A stretch of DNA of 64,000 nt, taken from contig NZ_BNEB01000005.1 in NCBI RefSeq assembly GCF_016860545.1, positions 1,798,001-1,862,000 of the forward strand. Reading direction: 5' to 3'. The DNA is from Streptomyces asoensis (GTDB lineage: Bacteria > Actinomycetota > Actinomycetes > Streptomycetales > Streptomycetaceae). This document shows, piece after piece, positions 55,196-63,847 of this stretch. Numbering within the stretch: position 1 is the stretch's first letter; the number at the start of each line of letters is the position of its first letter. The notes beneath the pieces are model-generated. The model worked only from the letters and a program-made list of their open reading frames with translations. It did no database searches and had not been told where the DNA came from. Made by a program: the position numbers and the translations under genes.

Positions 55196-56848
55196 CTACC
55201 GGGCGTGCTGCTCCCGCAGTTCGACCTTGCGCACCTTCCCCGAGACGGTCATCGGGAAGGCGTCCATGATCCGCAGCCTGCTCGGGATCTTGTAGTGCGC
55301 CAGCCGGCCCTCGCAGTACGCCCGCAGTTCCTCCAGCGTCGGGGGGTGCGCCGCGTCGCCCGGGATCACACAGGCGAGGACCTCCTCGCCGTACTTCTCG
55401 TGCGGGACGCCGACGACCTGCACGTCCCGGATCCCGGGGTGGCCGTAGAGGAACTCCTCGATCTCGCGCGGGTAGACGTTCTCCCCGCCCCGGATGATCA
55501 TGTCCTTGATGCGGCCGACGATCTCGACGTAGCCGTCCTCGCGCATCACCGCCAGGTCGCCGGTGTGCATCCAGCGTCCCGCGTCGATCACCTCGGCGGT
55601 CTTCCCGGGCTCGTCCCAGTAACCGAGCATCACGCTGTACCCGCGGGTGCACAGTTCTCCGGGGACACCGCGCGGCCGGGTCACGCCGTCCACCGGGTCC
55701 ACGACCTTGACCTCGATGTGCGGCAGGACCCTGCCCACGGTGGCGGTGCGGTGCTCCAGGTCGTCCTCGCGGCGGGTCTGGGTGGAAACGGGCGAGGTCT
55801 CCGTCATGCCGTAACAGATGGACACCTCGGCCATGTTCATCTCGGAGACCACGCGCTTCATCACCTCGACCGGGCAGGGCGAGCCCGCCATGATGCCGGT
55901 GCGCAGACTGGAGAGGTCGTGGTCGGCGAAGTCGGGCAGGTTCAGCTCCGCGATGAACATGGTCGGCACCCCGTACAGGGAGGTGCACCGCTCGCGCTGG
56001 ACCGCCTCCAGCGTGGCCCGCGGGTCGAAGGAGGGCGCGGGGACGACGATGCAGGCGCCGTGCGAGGTGGCCGCCAGGTTCCCCATCACCATGCCGAAAC
56101 AGTGGTAGAAGGGCACCGGTACGCAGATCCTGTCCTGCTCGCTGTAGGCGAGCGACTCCCCCACGAAGTAACCGTTGTTGAGGATGTTGTGGTGGGAGAG
56201 GGTGGCTCCCTTGGGGAAGCCGGTCGTGCCGGAGGTGTACTGGATGTTGACGGGGTCGTCGCAGGACAGTTCGCTCCCGCGCGCCAGGAGTTCGTCGCGC
56301 GCACGGGACGTGCCGCGCCGCAGGAACGCCTCCCATCCCGGATCCCCGATGTAGACGGTCTCGCGCAGCCGCGGGCACGCGGGGCGCACCTCGTCGACCA
56401 TCGCCCGGTAGTCGCTCGTGCGGTGGCTGAGCGAGGCGAACAGCAGCGAGACGCCCGCCTGTTCGAGGACGAACCCGACCTCGTGCGTGCGGTACGCCGG
56501 GTTGATGTTCACCATGACGGCACCGACGCGGGCGGTGGCGTACTGGACCAGGACCCACTCGGCGCAGTTGACGGCCCAGATGCCGACCCGGTCGCCCTTG
56601 CGCACGTCGCTCGCGAGCAGGGCGAGGGCCAGCCGGTCGACGTCCTCGACGAAGCGGCGGTACGTCCAGCGCCGTCCGGTCGGCGCGTCGACGAGGGCCT
56701 CGCGGTCGGGCCAGCGGGCGGCGGTGCGGTCCAGGTCGGCGCCGATGGTGTCGCCGAGCAGCGCGGTCGCGCTCGTCCCGTGCGCGTAGGAGGCCGCGCC
56801 CGGCGCCCGCGAGGCGTCCTCGTCCGGCGCGTGGGGCTCCCCGGTCAC
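55196..56848 (-). CDS. AMP-forming fatty acyl-CoA synthetase
   Basis: A 550-aa FadD-like ligase. P-loop core YTSGTTGFPKGATLSH (near residue 200), YGMTETSPVS, TGDLAVMREDGYVEIVGRIKDMIIRGGENVYPREIE (hinge and A8), and the catalytic Lys in TVSGKVRKVEL near the C-terminus. It activates a medium/long-chain or branched acid as acyl-AMP, then CoA thioester. The GTG start overlaps the upstream ligase's stop (GTGA). The pair is divergent from the GAF-LuxR regulator. Confidence 0.92.
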   Translation of the reverse strand: MTGEPHAPDEDASRAPGAASYAHGTSATALLGDTIGADLDRTAARWPDREALVDAPTGRRWTYRRFVEDVDRLALALLASDVRKGDRVGIWAVNCAEWVLVQYATARVGAVMVNINPAYRTHEVGFVLEQAGVSLLFASLSHRTSDYRAMVDEVRPACPRLRETVYIGDPGWEAFLRRGTSRARDELLARGSELSCDDPVNIQYTSGTTGFPKGATLSHHNILNNGYFVGESLAYSEQDRICVPVPFYHCFGMVMGNLAATSHGACIVVPAPSFDPRATLEAVQRERCTSLYGVPTMFIAELNLPDFADHDLSSLRTGIMAGSPCPVEVMKRVVSEMNMAEVSICYGMTETSPVSTQTRREDDLEHRTATVGRVLPHIEVKVVDPVDGVTRPRGVPGELCTRGYSVMLGYWDEPGKTAEVIDAGRWMHTGDLAVMREDGYVEIVGRIKDMIIRGGENVYPREIEEFLYGHPGIRDVQVVGVPHEKYGEEVLACVIPGDAAHPPTLEELRAYCEGRLAHYKIPSRLRIMDAFPMTVSGKVRKVELREQHAR

Positions 56849-58515
56849 CGGAAGTCCTCCTCGCGGTACTCGGCCGCGGAGCCCGCCTCGGTCGCCTCGC
56901 GCAGTTCGATGCGGCGGATCTTCCCGCTCACCGTCTTGGGCAGCGGGGCGAACTCCAGGCGCCGGACGCGCTTGTAGGGGGCGAGCACCTCGCGGGAGTG
57001 CTCGAACAGCACCTTCGCGGTGTCGGGGCCCGGCTCCCAGCCCTCGGCGAGGACGACGTAGGCCTTGGGGACGGCGAGACGCAGCGGGTCGGGGGCGGGG
57101 ACGACGGCCGCCTCGGCGACCGCCTCGTGCTCCAGCAGCGCGCTCTCCAGCTCGAAGGGGCTGATCTTGTAGTCGGAGGCCTTGAAGACGTCGTCGGCCC
57201 GTCCGACGTAGGTGAGGTAGCCGTTCTCGTCACGGCCGCCGATGTCGCCGGTGCGGTAGTAGCCGCCGGCCATCACCTCCGCCGTCCGCTCGGCGTCGCC
57301 GTGGTAGCCGGTCATCAGGCCGACCGGCCGGGCGGACAGGTCCAGCGCGATCTCGCCCTCCTGGACGCCCGGCGCGCCGGAGACCGGGTCGAGGAGCTCC
57401 ACCCGGTAGCCGGGGCTCGGCCGGCCCATCGAGCCGGTCTTCAGCTCCTGTCCGGGGCTGTTGGCGATCTGCACGGCCGTCTCGGTCTGCCCGAACCCGT
57501 CCCGGACGGTGACCCCCCAGGCGCGGCGGACCTGCTCGACGACCTCGGGGTTGAGTGGCTCGCCCGCGGCCACCGCCTCGCGGGGCGGGGTGCGCAGCTG
57601 GGTGAGGTCGGCCTGGATCAGCATGCGCCAGACGGTGGGCGGCGCGCAGAACGTCGTCACGCCCGCGCGGTCCATCTCCGCCATCAGCCGGGCCGGGTCG
57701 AAGCGGGTGTAGTTGTGGATGAAGACCGTCGCCTCGGCGTTCCACGGGGCGAAGAGGTTGGACCAGGCGTGCTTGGCCCAGCCGGGCGAGGAGATGTTGA
57801 GGTGCACGTCGCCGGGCCCGAGCCCGATCCAGTACATCGTCGACAGATGCCCGACCGGGTAGGAGGTGTGGGTGTGCTCGACCAGCTTGGGCCGTGCGGT
57901 CGTGCCGGAGGTGAAGTACAGCATCAGCGGGTCGTCGGCGCGGGTGGGGCCGTCGGGCGTGAAGGCGGCCGGGGCGGCGTAGGCCTCCTCGAACGGCTGC
58001 CACCCCTCGGGCGCACCTCCGACCGCGACGCGCCGGTAGTCGCCGGGGACCGCGTCGAACTTGCCGGTGTCCTCGCTCCTGACGAGGACGTGCCGGATCC
58101 GGCCGCGCTCCACACGGTCGGTCAGGTCGGCCGGGCCGAGCAGCGGGGTGGCCGGGACGACGACGGCGCGCAGCTTCATCGCGGCGAGCGCGGTCTCCCA
58201 GAGCTCCACCTGGTTGCCGAGCATGACGAGGATCCGGTCCCCGGCGGCGACCCCGCGCCCGCGCAGCCAGCCGGCCACCCGGTCGGAGCGTTGCGACAGT
58301 TCGGCGAAGGTGAGCCGGGTCTCGGAGCCGTCCTCCTCCACGATGTGCAGGGCGGTGCGCCCGTTGCCCTCGGCGATGACGTCGAACCAGTCGAGCGCCC
58401 AGTTGAAGTGTTCGGGGCGGGGCCACTCGAAGCGCTCGTAGGCGGTGGTGTAGTCCTCGCGGTGTTCCAGCAGGAAGTCGCGGGCTCTGCGGAATTCCTC
58501 CGTCGCCGACGTCAT
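56845..58515 (-). CDS. AMP-forming acyl-CoA synthetase (acetyl/medium-chain type)
   Basis: A 556-aa AMP-binding ligase with ACSM-like layout: FNWALDWFDVIAEGN near residue 40, P-loop YFTSGTTARPKLVEHTH, DGFGQTETAV, YRTGDIGGRDENGYLTYVGRADDVFKASDYKISPFELE, and catalytic Lys in PKTVSGKIRRIEL. AGGAGG precedes the ATG. It is the first gene of a two-ligase operon; the two proteins differ clearly and so probably prefer different chain lengths or substituents. Confidence 0.92.
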   Translation of the reverse strand: MTSATEEFRRARDFLLEHREDYTTAYERFEWPRPEHFNWALDWFDVIAEGNGRTALHIVEEDGSETRLTFAELSQRSDRVAGWLRGRGVAAGDRILVMLGNQVELWETALAAMKLRAVVVPATPLLGPADLTDRVERGRIRHVLVRSEDTGKFDAVPGDYRRVAVGGAPEGWQPFEEAYAAPAAFTPDGPTRADDPLMLYFTSGTTARPKLVEHTHTSYPVGHLSTMYWIGLGPGDVHLNISSPGWAKHAWSNLFAPWNAEATVFIHNYTRFDPARLMAEMDRAGVTTFCAPPTVWRMLIQADLTQLRTPPREAVAAGEPLNPEVVEQVRRAWGVTVRDGFGQTETAVQIANSPGQELKTGSMGRPSPGYRVELLDPVSGAPGVQEGEIALDLSARPVGLMTGYHGDAERTAEVMAGGYYRTGDIGGRDENGYLTYVGRADDVFKASDYKISPFELESALLEHEAVAEAAVVPAPDPLRLAVPKAYVVLAEGWEPGPDTAKVLFEHSREVLAPYKRVRRLEFAPLPKTVSGKIRRIELREATEAGSAAEYREEDFR

Positions 58516-58692
58516 CCGTCCTCCTCGCTTGCTCGGTCGTACGCCGCCGGGGCGCTCGCGGTCCCCGCGGCGGACTCCCGTGGTGCCGGACCATTGCCGG
58601 GCGGCTCTCTGCCATCGTGTAATCCGTGATGCAGGTCTCACTACCCCCGGACGGGGGTGTGCGGCACCAAGCCGCGCGGAAAGGGCGAGAAC

Positions 58693-59541
58693 GTGGCGGC
58701 AGACGCGGCCGGAACGATGGAGATCCGCGGTGCGCTGGCGCGGCTGCGGCGCACGACGGGGCTGCCGGTCGCCTTCGGCGGCCTGGTGGAGCCGGGGCGG
58801 CAGCGGATGCGGATCAGTGAGTTCAGCGGTGCGGCCGGGCTCGCGCTGCGCGGCCTCGCGGTGACCTCGGGAAACGGGCTCGGCGGCAAGGCGGTCGCGC
58901 TGGCCCGGCCGTGCGCCGTGACGGACTACTCCCTCTCCCGGCAGATCAGCCACGAGTACGACGCGGCGGTCGCCGAGGAGGGGCTGCGCTCGGTGCTGGC
59001 GATCCCGGTGGTCGTCCGGCGCCGGGTGCGCGGGGTGCTGTACGGCGCCCTGCGGACGGCCCAGCCGCTGGGCGACCGGACGCTGACCGCGGCCGTCCAG
59101 GCGGCGCGGGACGTGGAGCAGGCGCTGGTGGTCGGGGACGAGGCGCGCGAGCTGCTGTCGGCGGCCCGGCCGCCGGACGCCGGGCCGGGCGCCGGCGCGG
59201 GTGCCGACCGGGAGCGGGTGCGCGAGGCGCACACGGCGCTGCGCGCGCTGGCCCCGCGGATCGCCGATCCGGTGCTGCGCGCCGAACTCCTCGCGGTGTG
59301 CGGACTGCTGACGCCGAGGGGATCGCGGGAGCGGACGGAGCGGCCTGCCGCCCTCGCGCCGCGGGAGCTGGACGTGCTGGCGTGCGTGGCGGCGGGCGCG
59401 ACGAACGCGGCGGCCGCCGAGCGGCTGGGGCTGCGCCCGGAGACGGTGAAGGGCTATCTGCGCTCGGCGATGCGCAGACTGGGCGCGACGACCCGGGGAG
59501 AGGCGGTGGTCGCGGCCCGCAGGGCGGGTCTGCTGCCCTGA
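58693..59541 (+). CDS. GAF-domain LuxR-type transcriptional regulator
   Basis: About 282 aa. The first ~150 residues are a GAF-like sensor (LARLRRTTGLPVAFGGLV ... GLGGKAVALARPCAVTDY ... VLAIPVVVRRRVRGVLYGALR). A linker and a C-terminal LuxR HTH follow (LAPRELDVLACVAAGATNAAAAERLGLRPETVKGYLRSAMRRLGA). GTG at 58693 with AAAGGG upstream is preferred; a GTG at 58657 is possible. It is divergent from the two acyl-CoA ligases, whose acyl substrates or products may be its ligand. This layout recurs in actinomycetes. Confidence 0.87.
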   Translation: MAADAAGTMEIRGALARLRRTTGLPVAFGGLVEPGRQRMRISEFSGAAGLALRGLAVTSGNGLGGKAVALARPCAVTDYSLSRQISHEYDAAVAEEGLRSVLAIPVVVRRRVRGVLYGALRTAQPLGDRTLTAAVQAARDVEQALVVGDEARELLSAARPPDAGPGAGAGADRERVREAHTALRALAPRIADPVLRAELLAVCGLLTPRGSRERTERPAALAPRELDVLACVAAGATNAAAAERLGLRPETVKGYLRSAMRRLGATTRGEAVVAARRAGLLP

Positions 59542-59746
59542 CGGGCGGGTCCGCCGCCCCCGCCGCGGGGCGTGCGGCACCGCCCGTGGGGCGGGCGGCG
59601 CACGGTGCCGGGGACCGAACACATCAAGCCAGGGAGGCTCCTCACGACAAGTGACCATTCACTCATCGCCGCCATGAATTTCCCTATGCGTCCGGTTGTT
59701 ATATGGCTCACCACACCGCGCCTCCGAATTTCAAAGAGACGTTGCC

Positions 59747-59752
59747 TAGAAT
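59747..59752 (+). promoter_or_regulatory. Candidate -10 box of LAL regulator gene
   Basis: TAGAAT in the A/T-rich part of the 242-bp gap 59542-59783, 31 bp before the LAL GTG. A clear -35 is not visible. The remainder of the gap shows no gene. Confidence 0.4.
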
Positions 59753-59783
59753 TTGGCCCGGACACGACACTCGGAGGGGAGCG

Positions 59784-62600
59784 GTGACCGTGCGACGGGA
59801 CTTCAAGGAGCCTGCCAGATGCCGCCCCGACCTGGTCATCGGCAGGGACGAGCTGTTCACGGCCGCCCAGGACCAGCTGGCGCGCGGCGGCAGTGTGCTG
59901 CTGCACGGCCCGGCCGGAATAGGAAAGTCGACCGTACTGCGGGCATTGGCCGCGGATTACGGCGACGCGGCGCACACCGTCCTGCGCTGCTCGGCGACCG
60001 AGTCCGAATCGCACCTCCCCTTCCTGGCCCTGGCGGACCTCTTCGGCCTCGTCCTGGGCGAGATCTCGGACAAGCTTCCCGCCGCCCAGCGCACGGCCCT
60101 GGAGTCGGCGCTCACCGGCCGCGGAGAATCGACTCTGCAACGGGACGGACTCGCCCTCCGCCTGGCCGTACTGTCGGCCCTGCGCGCCCTGGCCGCCGAG
60201 GGCCCCGTCCTGCTCGTCGCCGACGACCTCCAGTGGCTCGACTCGGCCAGCGCCGAACTCCTCGGCTTCGCGGCCCGCCGCCTCGGCGACACCCCGGTAC
60301 AGCTGCTGTGCGCGGTGCGGACCGAGGACCAGGAGTACGACCGGCATCTACGCGCGTCCCCGCCCGACACCCTGGCCGTACGGCTCAACCCCCTCTCCCG
60401 CGCCCAGGTCTCCGCGCTGCTCGACCACCGCGGCTACACCGACCTGCCCCGCTCGACGATGCGGGAGATCCACCGCACCAGCGGCGGCAACCCGCTCTTC
60501 GCCCTGGAACTCGGCCGCGCCCTCGGCGAGAACCCGACGCCGCCGCGCCCCGGCGAGCCCCTTCCGGTGCCGACCTCGCTGCGCGCCCTGGTCCTCAGCC
60601 GGCTCGACATGCTGTCCGCCGAGGCGCGCCGCACCCTGCTCGTGGCCAGCGCGGGCGCCCGCCCCACCCTGGCCCTGCTGCACGCGGCCGGCCGCGAGAA
60701 CGCCGAGGCCGAGACCGCGCAGGCGGCGGCGCTCGGGCTGCTCGCGACGGAACCCGAAGGGCCCGCCGTACGGTTCGCGCACCCGCTGATCTCGGCCGCC
60801 CTGTACGCCGAGGCGCCCGCGCAGGAGCGCCGGGCCGCGCACGCCGCACTGTCCACCGCCGCCTCCGACCCCATCGAGCGGGCCCGCAACCTCGCCCTGG
60901 CCACCACCGGCACCGACCCGGACGTGGCCGCCCGGCTCGCCGAGGCCGCGGCCCTCGCCCGGGACCGGGGCGCGCCCTCGGTCGCCGCCTCGCTCGGCCT
61001 GCTCGCCGCCCGGCACACCCCGCCGGACGGTCTGCCCGCCCCGGACGACCGGCGGCTCCAGGCCTCGGAGGACGCGATCACCGCCGGCGAGGTGGACCTC
61101 GCCCGGGACATCGCGCGCGAGGTGCTGACCCGGGCGACCGTGCCGGCGGACCGGATCCGGGCCTGGGAGGTGGTGATCGAGGCCGCCGGACAGTCCCTCG
61201 GCGAGGTGGACGCCGTCTTCCCGCAGGCCCTCGCGGACGCCGGCGACGACCCCCGGCTGCTCGCCCTGGTCCACTACCGGCTCGCCTGGCGCAAGCTGAT
61301 CGTGGAGGGCGACTTCGCCGAGGCCCGTGAGGAGGCCGCGCACACCGCCGACCTCGCGGCCCGCGGCCAGGACCGGCGCACCGAGCTGATGGCGCTCTCC
61401 TTCCAGGCCTCGACCGAGACCCTGATGGGGCACCCGAACGCCCCGGCGACCATCAGACGGGCCCTGCGGGAACCCCAGGACCCCTACGTGGCCTGCCATC
61501 ACAACGGCGTCGGGTCCGCGCGGTTCCGCTGGCTGCTGATGAGCGACCAGCTGCCCGAGGCCCGTACGACCATCACCGCGCTGCTGCGCGAGGTGCGCCG
61601 CCGCGGAATGGTCGAGAGCGAGGTGCACTTCCAGCGCTTCCTCGCCGAGACCGAGCTGCGCTCAGGACACTGCGGGCGCGCCCTCGACCTGGCCCGCGAG
61701 AGCCTGCGGCTGGCCCGGGACTCCGGCATCGGGCTGGGCGCCTCCGCCATGCTGACCTCCCTCGCCGAGGCCTCCGGCGGTGACGTGGACCGGGCGCTGG
61801 CCCTGGCCCGGGAGGCGGCCGAGCACGCCGAGGAGGACGGCGACCAGGTGTACCTCTCGCGCGCGCTGGCCGCGCTCGGCCACGCCCAGCTGGTGGCGGG
61901 CGACGCGGCGGGCGCCGTGGGCTCGCTGCGCCGGGTGCGGGAGCTGGAGACGGGGCTGGGCATCACCGACCCCGCCCGCGGCCGCTGGCAGGGCGACCTC
62001 GCCGAGGCGCTGGTCCGCGTCGGCGAGGCGGGTGAGGCGCAGGACGTCATCGACGTGACCCGCGAGCACGCGCTCCGGCTGAACCGGGAGAGTGTCCTCG
62101 CGGTGCTGGACCGGGCGGAGGCGCTGGTGCGCGCGGCGCTCGGCGACCACGAGGCGGCCGTCTCCCGGCTGACGTCCGTCCAGGACCGGCTGGCCAAGCT
62201 GGGATACGGCCTGGAGGAGGCGCGGGCGGCGTTCGCGCTGGCCCGGCTGCGCACCGGGCGGCCGGGACCGACCTCGTACGACGAGGCGGCGCGGCTGTTC
62301 CGGCGGTGCCGGGCGCTGCCCTGGCTGCGCCAGGTGGAGACGGCGGCGGCACAGGCGCCGGAGACGTCCGTCGCCGCCCGGCAGAGCGCTCCCGCGTCGG
62401 ACGCGCTGGAGGGGCTCGCCTCGATGGAGCGTCAGGTGGCCGCGCTCGTCATGGAAGGGGCGACCAACCGGGAGATCGCCGCCCGGCTGTTCATCAGCGT
62501 CAAGACGGTGGAGGCGACCCTGACCCGGGTCTACCGCAAGCTCGGGATCCGTTCCCGGGTGGACATCGTCCGGCTGGCGGCGGGGCGCCACGCGAAGTGA
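59784..62600 (+). CDS. LAL-family (large ATP-binding LuxR) transcriptional regulator
   Basis: A 938-aa STAND-type regulator. Walker A HGPAGIGKST at residues 41-50, Walker B LLVADDLQWLD around 150, and sensor-like TSGGNPLFALELGRALG near 235. The long middle is made of α-helical TPR-like repeats (about 380-840). A C-terminal LuxR HTH follows (MERQVAALVMEGATNREIAARLFISVKTVEATLTRVYRKLGI). GTG at 59784 with GGAGGGG upstream; the frame is open further upstream but lacks signals. It lies directly upstream of a secreted trypsin gene with repeated promoter motifs, so it is a candidate activator of that gene. Confidence 0.92.
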   Translation: MTVRRDFKEPARCRPDLVIGRDELFTAAQDQLARGGSVLLHGPAGIGKSTVLRALAADYGDAAHTVLRCSATESESHLPFLALADLFGLVLGEISDKLPAAQRTALESALTGRGESTLQRDGLALRLAVLSALRALAAEGPVLLVADDLQWLDSASAELLGFAARRLGDTPVQLLCAVRTEDQEYDRHLRASPPDTLAVRLNPLSRAQVSALLDHRGYTDLPRSTMREIHRTSGGNPLFALELGRALGENPTPPRPGEPLPVPTSLRALVLSRLDMLSAEARRTLLVASAGARPTLALLHAAGRENAEAETAQAAALGLLATEPEGPAVRFAHPLISAALYAEAPAQERRAAHAALSTAASDPIERARNLALATTGTDPDVAARLAEAAALARDRGAPSVAASLGLLAARHTPPDGLPAPDDRRLQASEDAITAGEVDLARDIAREVLTRATVPADRIRAWEVVIEAAGQSLGEVDAVFPQALADAGDDPRLLALVHYRLAWRKLIVEGDFAEAREEAAHTADLAARGQDRRTELMALSFQASTETLMGHPNAPATIRRALREPQDPYVACHHNGVGSARFRWLLMSDQLPEARTTITALLREVRRRGMVESEVHFQRFLAETELRSGHCGRALDLARESLRLARDSGIGLGASAMLTSLAEASGGDVDRALALAREAAEHAEEDGDQVYLSRALAALGHAQLVAGDAAGAVGSLRRVRELETGLGITDPARGRWQGDLAEALVRVGEAGEAQDVIDVTREHALRLNRESVLAVLDRAEALVRAALGDHEAAVSRLTSVQDRLAKLGYGLEEARAAFALARLRTGRPGPTSYDEAARLFRRCRALPWLRQVETAAAQAPETSVAARQSAPASDALEGLASMERQVAALVMEGATNREIAARLFISVKTVEATLTRVYRKLGIRSRVDIVRLAAGRHAK

Positions 62601-62646
62601 GCGGTCCGCGGGTTAACTGCCCCTCAGGGGCTCACTGACCCTCAGT

Positions 62647-62756
62647 GGGTTCCGCGCCCGCGCGGCGGGTTCCCTGAGCGCCCCCTCGGCGGCGCCCGTG
62701 GGTTCCCTGGGGCGACCGAGGGTTTTCCCTGCCCCAACTCCCCTAGGGGGTTCCCT
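62647..62756 (+). repeat. Direct repeats GGGTTCCCT upstream of trypsin gene
   Basis: Units start at 62647 (GGGTTCCGC), 62667 and 62700 (both GGGTTCCCT), 62720 (GGGTTTTCCCT, 2-nt insertion) and 62747 (GGGGTTCCCT). Starts are 20, 33, 20 and 27 bp apart. They fill most of the 294-bp gap after the LAL gene. Confidence 0.75.
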
Positions 62757-62758
62757 CA

Positions 62759-62788
62759 TTGGGGTGAGCGGGTGCCACGTCCTAGCTT
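62759..62788 (+). promoter_or_regulatory. Candidate trypsin promoter
   Basis: TTGGGG (62759-62764), 18-bp spacer, TAGCTT (62783-62788), just downstream of the last GGGTTCCCT unit; this leaves a ~100-nt leader to the ATG at 62895 with GAGGAG as ribosome site. Confidence 0.5.
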
Positions 62789-62894
62789 AAGGGACGTGCC
62801 GCTCGCCCGGGCACACGGGGGTCGGTCCCGCGACCCCCGTGCACTCCCCCCACACCCGTGCGACCCCCCACCGGCCACACCACCGAGGAGATCG

Positions 62895-63686
62895 ATGTTC
62901 GGGATCGACCCCTTCAAGAGAACCGCCGCCGTCCTCGTGGCCACGGCCGCGGCGGCGGCGACCGCACTGCTCGGCGCCCCCACCGCCGTCGCAGCCCCCC
63001 AGCCGATCGTCGGCGGCACCACGACGACGACCACGGCGTACCCGTTCATGATGCAGATCACGGACGCCTCGCAGAACCAGTTCTGCGGCGGCACCCTCGT
63101 CTCGGCGACCAAGGTGGTCACGGCCGCCCACTGCATGGTCGGCGAGACCACGAGCAGCGTGCGCGTCGTCGGCGGACGCACCTACCTGAACGGCACCAAC
63201 GGCACCGTCAGCCGGGTGAGCAAGATCTGGATCAACCCGGACTACACGGACGCCACCAACGGCGACGACGTGGCCGTGCTGACCCTGTCGACGTCGATGC
63301 CGTACACCACGGCCTCGTACGTCACCTCGTCCCAGACCGGCGTGTACGCGGCGGGCACCACCGCCCGCATCATCGGCTGGGGCACCACCTCGGAGAACGG
63401 CAGTTCCTCCAACCAGCTGCGGACCGCGACCGTCCCGATCGTGTCCGACTCCAGTTGCAGGAGTTCCTACGGTTCCGACTTCGTCGCGACCGACATGGTT
63501 TGCGCCGGATACACATCCGGCGGCGTAGACACCTGCCAGGGCGACAGCGGCGGTCCCCTGCTCATCGGGGGCGTCCTGGCAGGGATCACTTCTTGGGGCG
63601 AGGGCTGCGCGGAGGCCGGTTACCCGGGTGTCTACACCCGGCTGACCACCTTCTCCGGCCTGGTGGCCACGCAGGTCAATTCCTGA
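62895..63686 (+). CDS. Secreted trypsin-like serine protease (S1A)
   Basis: A 263-aa preproprotein. The signal peptide spans MFGIDPFKRTAAVLVATAAA to AVAA, with a very short propeptide ending just before IVGG (around residue 38), the mature N-terminus. Catalytic triad: TAAHC (His), NGDDVAVL (Asp), CQGDSGGP (Ser). VDTCQGDSGG places Asp at the S1 position, predicting cleavage after Arg/Lys. Cysteines fit three disulfides. It resembles S. griseus trypsin (SprT). Expression may depend on the upstream LAL regulator. Confidence 0.95.
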   Translation: MFGIDPFKRTAAVLVATAAAAATALLGAPTAVAAPQPIVGGTTTTTTAYPFMMQITDASQNQFCGGTLVSATKVVTAAHCMVGETTSSVRVVGGRTYLNGTNGTVSRVSKIWINPDYTDATNGDDVAVLTLSTSMPYTTASYVTSSQTGVYAAGTTARIIGWGTTSENGSSSNQLRTATVPIVSDSSCRSSYGSDFVATDMVCAGYTSGGVDTCQGDSGGPLLIGGVLAGITSWGEGCAEAGYPGVYTRLTTFSGLVATQVNS

Positions 63687-63742
63687 CGGTCGACCGCGTG
63701 ACAGCCCCCGAGAACTCCTGAGCACCCCTCAGGGAAAGACCG

Positions 63743-63783
63743 GGGGGCGCTGCGAGCCTCCACGAGCGGCCCGCAGCGCCCCC
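63743..63783. terminator. Terminator after trypsin gene
   Basis: A perfect 12-bp stem (63743-63754 with 63772-63783) and a 17-nt loop, 57 bp after the trypsin stop. Confidence 0.8.
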
Positions 63784-63788
63784 TATCC

Positions 63789-63818
63789 AAGCCCTCACCG
63801 GCCTTCCGGTGGGGGCTT
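63789..63818. terminator. Second hairpin, trypsin / winged-helix gene
   Basis: A 13-bp stem with one wobble pair (63789-63801 with 63806-63818) and a 4-nt loop, facing the end of the convergent gene at 63848. Confidence 0.75.
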
Positions 63819-63847
63819 CCGGCATGCCCGGCGGCCGCCGCCGTCGG

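Noticed and set aside
59703..59783. ATG at 59703 as start of the LAL regulator
   Set aside because: It lacks a ribosome site, the added residues are unlike the family, and they would be encoded by the likely promoter region.
62772..62894. Longer trypsin precursor starting at 62772
   Set aside because: It would place 41 residues before a standard signal peptide; ATG 62895 with GAGGAG upstream is the natural start.
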